Assembly (NCBI RefSeq): GCF_000703005.1
Contig: NZ_JNLH01000001.1
Location: 1,853,001 to 1,917,000 of the forward strand
DNA length: 64,000 bases
Source of the DNA: Pseudobutyrivibrio ruminis HUN009
GTDB taxonomy: Bacteria > Bacillota > Clostridia > Lachnospirales > Lachnospiraceae
Direction of reading: 5' to 3'
Shown in pieces: positions 59,392 to 64,000 of this stretch. Within the stretch, counting starts at the first letter, position 1. Every line of letters starts with the position of its first letter. A program made the position numbers and the translations under genes. The notes under the pieces were generated by a model that was not told the origin of the DNA, ran no database searches, and was given only the letters and a program-made list of their open reading frames with translations.

Positions 59392-61197
59392 TTAATCCTC
59401 GTCTAATTTAAGAACGCTCATGAAAGCTGACTGTGGAATCTCTACATTGCCAACCTGACGCATTCGTTTTTTACCTTCCTTTTGCTTTTCAAGAAGCTTT
59501 TTCTTTCTACTGATATCACCACCGTAGCATTTTGCAAGTACATCCTTACGCATGGCTTTTACAGTTTCACGGGCAATAACCTTTGAACCAACGGCTGCCT
59601 GGATAGGAATTTCGAAAAGGTGACGTGGAATTTCTTCCTTGAGCTTTTCACACATCTTGCGGCCTCTCTCGTAAGCAGTACCAGAGAAGACGATGAATGA
59701 AAGTGCATCCACCTCTTCCTTATTAATAAGGATATCAAGCTTAACGAGCTCAGATTTCATGTATCCCTTCATTTCGTAGTCGAATGATGCATATCCGCGG
59801 GAGCGGCTCTTAAGAGCATCAAAGAAATCGTAAATGATTTCGTTAAGTGGAAGAGTGTATTTGAGGAGTGCACGTGTTTCTTCCATATATTCCATTGAAA
59901 TATACTGGCCACGACGCTCCTGACAAAGGTCCATAATAGCACCGATGTATTCGCTAGTAACCATGATTTCTGCTTCAACGATTGGCTCTTCCATGTATTC
60001 GATTTCACTAGGGTCTGGAAGATTGCTTGGGTTTGTAAGCTCAATCATTGTGCCGTCTGTTTTGTATACTCGATAAACTACGCCTGGGGCAGTAGTAACT
60101 AAATCAAGATTGTATTCGCGCTCGAGTCGTTCCTGAATGATTTCCAAATGAAGAAGACCGAGGAAACCACAACGGAATCCAAAGCCAAGTGCGACAGAAG
60201 TCTCAGGCTCGAACTGTAAAGCTGCATCATTAAGCTGAAGCTTCTCCAGGGCATCACGCAAATCTGGGTACTTAGCGCCATCAGCAGGATAAAGACCGCA
60301 GTAAACCATTGGGTTAACCTTTTTATATCCTGGAAGTGGCTCGGCTGCAGGAGCATTAGCGTGAGTGATTGTATCACCAACACGAGTGTCGCGAACGTTT
60401 TTGATGGAAGCAGTCATATAACCTACCATTCCAGCTGGAAGCTCATCACAAGGAATGAACTGACCGGCACCGAAGTAGCCTACTTCTACAACATCAAATT
60501 CTGCACCAGTAGCCATCATTTTGACGCTGTCGCCAACCTTTAATGTTCCTTCTTTTACTCGACAGAATACGATAACACCCTTGTATGGGTCGTAAAGTGA
60601 GTCAAAGATTAGTGCCTGAAGTGGCGCCTTTGGATCACCAGTTGGTGCTGGAAGCTGATGTACGATTGCTTCCAAAACGTCGTGAATATTAAGGCCTGTC
60701 TTGGCTGAAATCTGAGGTGCATCATGTGCTTCTAAGCCGATTACATCCTCAATTTCTTCTATAACTCTATCTGGATCAGCAGAAGGTAAGTCGATTTTGT
60801 TGATGACAGGAATAACATCCAAATCGTGATCCAATGCAAGATATACATTTGCTAAAGTCTGAGCTTCGATACCCTGAGCTGCATCAACAACAAGAATAGC
60901 GCCATCACAAGCAGCCAGTGAACGAGAAACTTCATAATTAAAGTCAACATGGCCAGGGGTATCAATAAGGTTGAAAATGTATTCATTGCCATCATCAGCC
61001 TTGTAAACAATACGAACGGCTTGAGATTTGATTGTGATTCCACGCTCACGCTCAAGGTCCATATTGTCAAGAACTTGTGCCTGCATCTCACGATCAGTGA
61101 GAGTGCCTGTCATTTGTATGATACGATCGGCAAGTGTTGATTTGCCGTGATCGATATGTGCAACAATGCAAAAATTTCTGATTTTACTCTGATCCAT
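59392..61197 (-). CDS. lepA: Elongation factor 4 (LepA)
   Basis: This 601-residue translational GTPase back-translocates stalled ribosomes. The G1 motif AHIDHGKSTLADRI (about 13-26), G3 DTPGHVDF, G4 NKIDLP and G5 SAKTG are intact, followed by the LepA-specific C-terminal domain ending GKKRMRQVGNVEIPQSAFM. The ATG follows GAGGTG. It is co-transcribed with hemW, in the usual Firmicute order, and divergent from hrcA. Confidence 0.98.
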   Translation of the reverse strand: MDQSKIRNFCIVAHIDHGKSTLADRIIQMTGTLTDREMQAQVLDNMDLERERGITIKSQAVRIVYKADDGNEYIFNLIDTPGHVDFNYEVSRSLAACDGAILVVDAAQGIEAQTLANVYLALDHDLDVIPVINKIDLPSADPDRVIEEIEDVIGLEAHDAPQISAKTGLNIHDVLEAIVHQLPAPTGDPKAPLQALIFDSLYDPYKGVIVFCRVKEGTLKVGDSVKMMATGAEFDVVEVGYFGAGQFIPCDELPAGMVGYMTASIKNVRDTRVGDTITHANAPAAEPLPGYKKVNPMVYCGLYPADGAKYPDLRDALEKLQLNDAALQFEPETSVALGFGFRCGFLGLLHLEIIQERLEREYNLDLVTTAPGVVYRVYKTDGTMIELTNPSNLPDPSEIEYMEEPIVEAEIMVTSEYIGAIMDLCQERRGQYISMEYMEETRALLKYTLPLNEIIYDFFDALKSRSRGYASFDYEMKGYMKSELVKLDILINKEEVDALSFIVFSGTAYERGRKMCEKLKEEIPRHLFEIPIQAAVGSKVIARETVKAMRKDVLAKCYGGDISRKKKLLEKQKEGKKRMRQVGNVEIPQSAFMSVLKLDED

Positions 61198-61341
61198 AAA
61201 ACACCTCTATATTAATGTAATTATTTTTGCAAATTAATGAAGATATTTACAAAAATGATTGCCTTCATATATTACCAAAGCTTAGGAAAAATAACAATTA
61301 TGTAACATTATAAAGAAAGTATAAAAAATATCTTAAGGCGG

Positions 61342-61412
61342 TTGACAAAAGGGGACCCTAGGTGTAAATTAACATCAGAAAATGATTAGCACTCCAATTA
61401 GATGAGTGCTAA
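61342..61412 (+). promoter_or_regulatory. hrcA promoter and CIRCE operator
   Basis: Promoter TTGACA (61342-61347), 17 bp, TAAATT (61365-61370) is followed by the exact CIRCE element TTAGCACTC-N9-GAGTGCTAA (61386-61412). HrcA binds it and represses the heat-shock operon. Confidence 0.97.
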
Positions 61413-61441
61413 CAACAAAACAACGGGGAAGAGGTGAATGT

Positions 61442-62497
61442 ATGGCTGATATCGAACTAGATGAGCGAAAAGTAAAAATCTTAAATGCGATTATCAAGAA
61501 TTACCTTGAGACTGGCGAGCCAGTCGGTTCAAGAACAATTTCAAAATACACTGATTTGAATCTTAGTTCAGCTACCATCCGAAACGAGATGTCAGATCTT
61601 GAGGATTTGGGATATATCGTTCAGCCACATACATCGGCAGGTCGTATTCCTTCAGACAAGGGTTACAGATTTTATGTAAACAATCTAATAGCTGAGAAGG
61701 ATAAAGAAGTTGCAGATATGCATGAGTGGATGATTGAGAAGACTGAAAAGATGGAAAGCCTTCTTAAGAACGTAGCAAAGACACTGGCAAACAACACACA
61801 GTATGCAACACTTGTTTCAGCTCCTTCAGTTGTTTCAAATAGATTAAAGTTCGTTCAGCTTTCAGCTGTGGACGAGCATCAGGTGCTTTCAGTAGTTGTT
61901 ATGGATGGCAACATTGTTAAGAATAAAATCATCAATGTGGATAAGCCGCTTGATAATGAAACAATGTTAAAGCTTAACATGCTTCTTAACACAAACCTAA
62001 ATGGTCTGACGGTTGATCAAATCAATCTGGCAGTTATTTCCAGATTAAAGGAGCAGGCCGGTATCCATGATGAGATTGTAGAACAGGTACTTGACACCGT
62101 AGCAGAGACAATCACTGAAGGTGATGATTTACAGGTTTACACTTCAGGTGCTACCAACATCTTCAAGTATCCAGAGCTTGCTGATTCAAAGAAAGCATCT
62201 GAATTATTAGATACATTCGAAGAAAAGCAATCACTCATAGAGCTTCTTAATGATAGTTCAAGTGAAAGTGAGAGCACAGGAATTCAGGTTTATATCGGAG
62301 ACGAATCTCCAATATCTACAATGAAGGATTGTTCGATTGTTACAGCAACATATGAGCTTGGCGAAGGAGTCAAAGGTACAATTGGTATCGTTGGTCCAAA
62401 GCGAATGGATTACGAAAATGTTGTTGACAATATAAAAAGTCTTAAAGGTCAGCTAGATAAACTACTTAAAAATGAGGCTGACAGAAATAAAGGATAA
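61442..62497 (+). CDS. hrcA: Heat-inducible transcription repressor HrcA
   Basis: This 351-residue repressor of the class I heat-shock genes has a winged-helix N-terminus (about 5-75; TGEPVGSRTISK and LNLSSATIRNEMSDLEDLGYI) and the C-terminal HrcA domain (SSSESESTGIQVYIGDESP, GTIGIVGPKRMDYENVV). I start at ATG 61442 with GAGGTGA upstream; a longer frame from 61406 overlaps the CIRCE element. The operator immediately upstream confirms the role. Confidence 0.97.
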   Translation: MADIELDERKVKILNAIIKNYLETGEPVGSRTISKYTDLNLSSATIRNEMSDLEDLGYIVQPHTSAGRIPSDKGYRFYVNNLIAEKDKEVADMHEWMIEKTEKMESLLKNVAKTLANNTQYATLVSAPSVVSNRLKFVQLSAVDEHQVLSVVVMDGNIVKNKIINVDKPLDNETMLKLNMLLNTNLNGLTVDQINLAVISRLKEQAGIHDEIVEQVLDTVAETITEGDDLQVYTSGATNIFKYPELADSKKASELLDTFEEKQSLIELLNDSSSESESTGIQVYIGDESPISTMKDCSIVTATYELGEGVKGTIGIVGPKRMDYENVVDNIKSLKGQLDKLLKNEADRNKG

Positions 62498-62520
62498 AGA
62501 AATTAAGGAGATGTAAATTC

Positions 62521-63159
62521 GTGGCAGAGAATAAAGAAAAAATGGAAGAGTTCTCTACTGAAGAAGCAGTTAAAGAAGCTATGGAAAATGCGGAAGCGAT
62601 GGCTGAAGAAACCGAAGCTGATGTGACAGAAGCTTCTGATGAAAACACTTCAGAAGAATCTTCAAAAGAATCTACAAAAGAGGAAAAGGATGGCAAGAAG
62701 CCATTCAAGAAAAAAGAAAAGAAAAAAGATAAGCGTGATGAGCAGATAGAGCAGCTCACTGATAGAGTTACTCGTCAGATGGCAGAATTCGAAAACTTCC
62801 GTCGTCGTACAGAGCAGGAAAAGGCTCAGATGTTTGGAAATGGCGCAAAGGCCATCATTGAAAAGGTTCTTCCTGTAGTTGATAACTTCGAAAGAGGTCT
62901 TGCTACAGTTGAGGAAGGGGCAGATCCATTTGCTGATGGAATGCTCATGATATACAAGCAGTTACTTACAACTCTCGAGGAAGCAGGTGTTAAGCCTATC
63001 GAGGCTGTAGGAAAGGAATTCAATCCTGATTTCCACAACGCAGTAATGCATGTTGAGGATGATGAGGTTGGCGAGAACATCGTCGTAGAAGAATTCCAGA
63101 AGGGCTACATGTACAATGATTCAGTAGTTCGTCATTCAATGGTTAAGGTTGCAAACTAA
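62521..63159 (+). CDS. grpE: Nucleotide exchange factor GrpE
   Basis: GrpE releases ADP from DnaK. It has 212 residues from GTG 62521, with AAGGAGATG upstream. The first 75 residues are a highly acidic then lysine-rich disordered extension, longer than in E. coli. The long helix (EQIEQLTDRVTRQMAEFENFRRRTEQEK) and the beta domain with GVKPIEAVGKEFNPDFHNAVMH follow. It lies between hrcA and dnaK. Confidence 0.96.
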   Translation: MAENKEKMEEFSTEEAVKEAMENAEAMAEETEADVTEASDENTSEESSKESTKEEKDGKKPFKKKEKKKDKRDEQIEQLTDRVTRQMAEFENFRRRTEQEKAQMFGNGAKAIIEKVLPVVDNFERGLATVEEGADPFADGMLMIYKQLLTTLEEAGVKPIEAVGKEFNPDFHNAVMHVEDDEVGENIVVEEFQKGYMYNDSVVRHSMVKVAN

Positions 63160-63182
63160 GTTATTATAGGAGGAAATAAATC

Positions 63183-64000
63183 ATGGGAAAGATTATTGGT
63201 ATCGATTTAGGAACAACTAACAGCTGTGTTGCTGTTATGGAAGGTGGAAAGCCTACCGTTATCGCAAATACAGAGGGTGCTAGAACAACACCATCTATCG
63301 TAGCATTTACAAAGACAGGCGAGAGACTTGTTGGTGAGCCAGCAAAGCGTCAGGCTGTTACAAATGCAGAAAAGACAATCTCTTCAATTAAGAGAGATAT
63401 GGGTACAGACAATGGTCGTATCATCGACGACAAGAAGTACTCTCCACAGCAGATTTCAGCTATGATTCTTCAGAAGCTTAAGAGTGATGCTGAGAACTAC
63501 CTTGGTGAGAAAGTTTCAGAGGCAGTTATCACAGTTCCAGCTTACTTCAACGATGCTCAGCGTCAGGCTACAAAGGATGCTGGTAAGATTGCAGGTCTTG
63601 ATGTAAAGCGTATCATCAACGAGCCTACAGCAGCTGCACTTGCTTATGGTCTTGATAACGAGCAGGAGCAGAAGATTATGGTATACGATCTTGGTGGCGG
63701 TACATTTGATGTATCTATCATTGAAATCGGTGATGGCGTTATCGAAGTACTTGCTACAGCTGGTAACAACAGACTTGGTGGTGATGATTTCGATCAGAAG
63801 ATTACAGATTGGATGCTTGCAGAGTTTAAGGCAGCTGAGGGTGTAGATCTTTCAACAGATAAGATGGCACTTCAGAGACTTAAGGAAGCAGCTGAGAAGG
63901 CTAAGAAAGAGCTTTCATCTGCTACAACTACAAACATCAACCTTCCATTCATCACAGCTACAGCAGAAGGTCCAAAGCACTTTGATATGAACCTTACACG
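63183..64000 (+). CDS. dnaK: Chaperone DnaK, 5' part
   Basis: The frame starts at ATG 63183 with GGAGG upstream and runs off the window end; 272 complete codons are visible, all within the nucleotide-binding domain. Actin-like phosphate motifs GIDLGTTNSCVAV (about 5-17), AYFNDAQRQATKDAG, NEPTAAALAYGLD and YDLGGGTFDVSI are intact. A full DnaK would need about 350 more codons. Confidence 0.98.
   Translation, partial: MGKIIGIDLGTTNSCVAVMEGGKPTVIANTEGARTTPSIVAFTKTGERLVGEPAKRQAVTNAEKTISSIKRDMGTDNGRIIDDKKYSPQQISAMILQKLKSDAENYLGEKVSEAVITVPAYFNDAQRQATKDAGKIAGLDVKRIINEPTAAALAYGLDNEQEQKIMVYDLGGGTFDVSIIEIGDGVIEVLATAGNNRLGGDDFDQKITDWMLAEFKAAEGVDLSTDKMALQRLKEAAEKAKKELSSATTTNINLPFITATAEGPKHFDMNLT

Overview
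The window looks like chromosome from a low-GC Firmicute of the family Lachnospiraceae, most likely a Butyrivibrio/Pseudobutyrivibrio-type gut or rumen bacterium. This is inferred from AT-rich codon use, strong GGAGG ribosome sites, two T-box leaders, a CIRCE-controlled hrcA-grpE-dnaK operon, and the comEC...holA...rpsT/hemW/lepA-hrcA order seen in Firmicutes. The sporulation genes gpr and spoIIP, often found in the last block, are absent, which fits a non-sporulating lineage.

Layout. 1-2.9 kb: 3' end of pckA, a probable 6S RNA, a 646-bp giant imperfect palindrome (element A) and a YihY-family membrane protein. 2.9-8.8 kb: queA, pheS-pheT, a PilZ protein and lgt. 8.9-17.4 kb: a division/cell-wall cluster with an MraZ operator (mraZ, rsmH, ftsL-like, a class B PBP, mraY, ftsW, divIB, ftsZ) that contains no mur ligase gene and no murG. 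17.4-19.6 kb: a PadR-controlled operon with a prefix-domain membrane protein and a DUF4097-like protein. 19.6-26.5 kb: tryptophan operon behind a Trp T-box, in the unusual order trpD-C-(F-B fusion)-A-E-G. 26.5-32.8 kb: bioY behind a BirA-type operator, a polar amino-acid ABC importer, a cytidylate-kinase-like protein, asparaginase and the two-subunit serine dehydratase. 32.8-33.5 kb: a short gene remnant and the second giant palindrome (element B, 605 bp). 33.5-39.9 kb: argG divergent from argC-GNAT-argJ-argB-argD. 39.9-47.4 kb: an SprT-like protein, a secreted-type nuclease, comEA, a response regulator/histidine kinase/GerMN lipoprotein trio and comEC. 47.5-48.7 kb: an array of eight palindromes with an exact 52-bp period directly upstream of a PD-(D/E)XK-type nuclease gene. 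48.8-54.9 kb: a membrane protein, a NUDIX hydrolase, a small protein, thrS behind a Thr T-box, a PflX-like radical SAM protein and holA. 55-57.7 kb: a FIST-GGDEF protein and a PilZ protein (cyclic-di-GMP signalling). 57.7-64 kb: rpsT, hemW and lepA on the minus strand, then the CIRCE operon hrcA-grpE-dnaK (dnaK cut by the window end).

Most of the window is housekeeping. Two structures are not explained by ordinary annotation. (1) Elements A and B are each a foldback of more than 600 bp. Their arms differ almost completely in sequence between the copies, yet pair well within each copy. At the apex they share a 66-nt core that is identical at 65 positions and can form two hairpins, each with GTCCT in its loop. 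This is the pattern expected of a conserved large structured RNA or hairpin DNA element. (2) The palindrome array sits next to a nuclease gene inside an otherwise conserved comEC-holA neighbourhood, and its 52-bp period is close to five helical turns.

All calls come from reading the sequence. No database search or folding program was run, and domain names rest on motif recognition.
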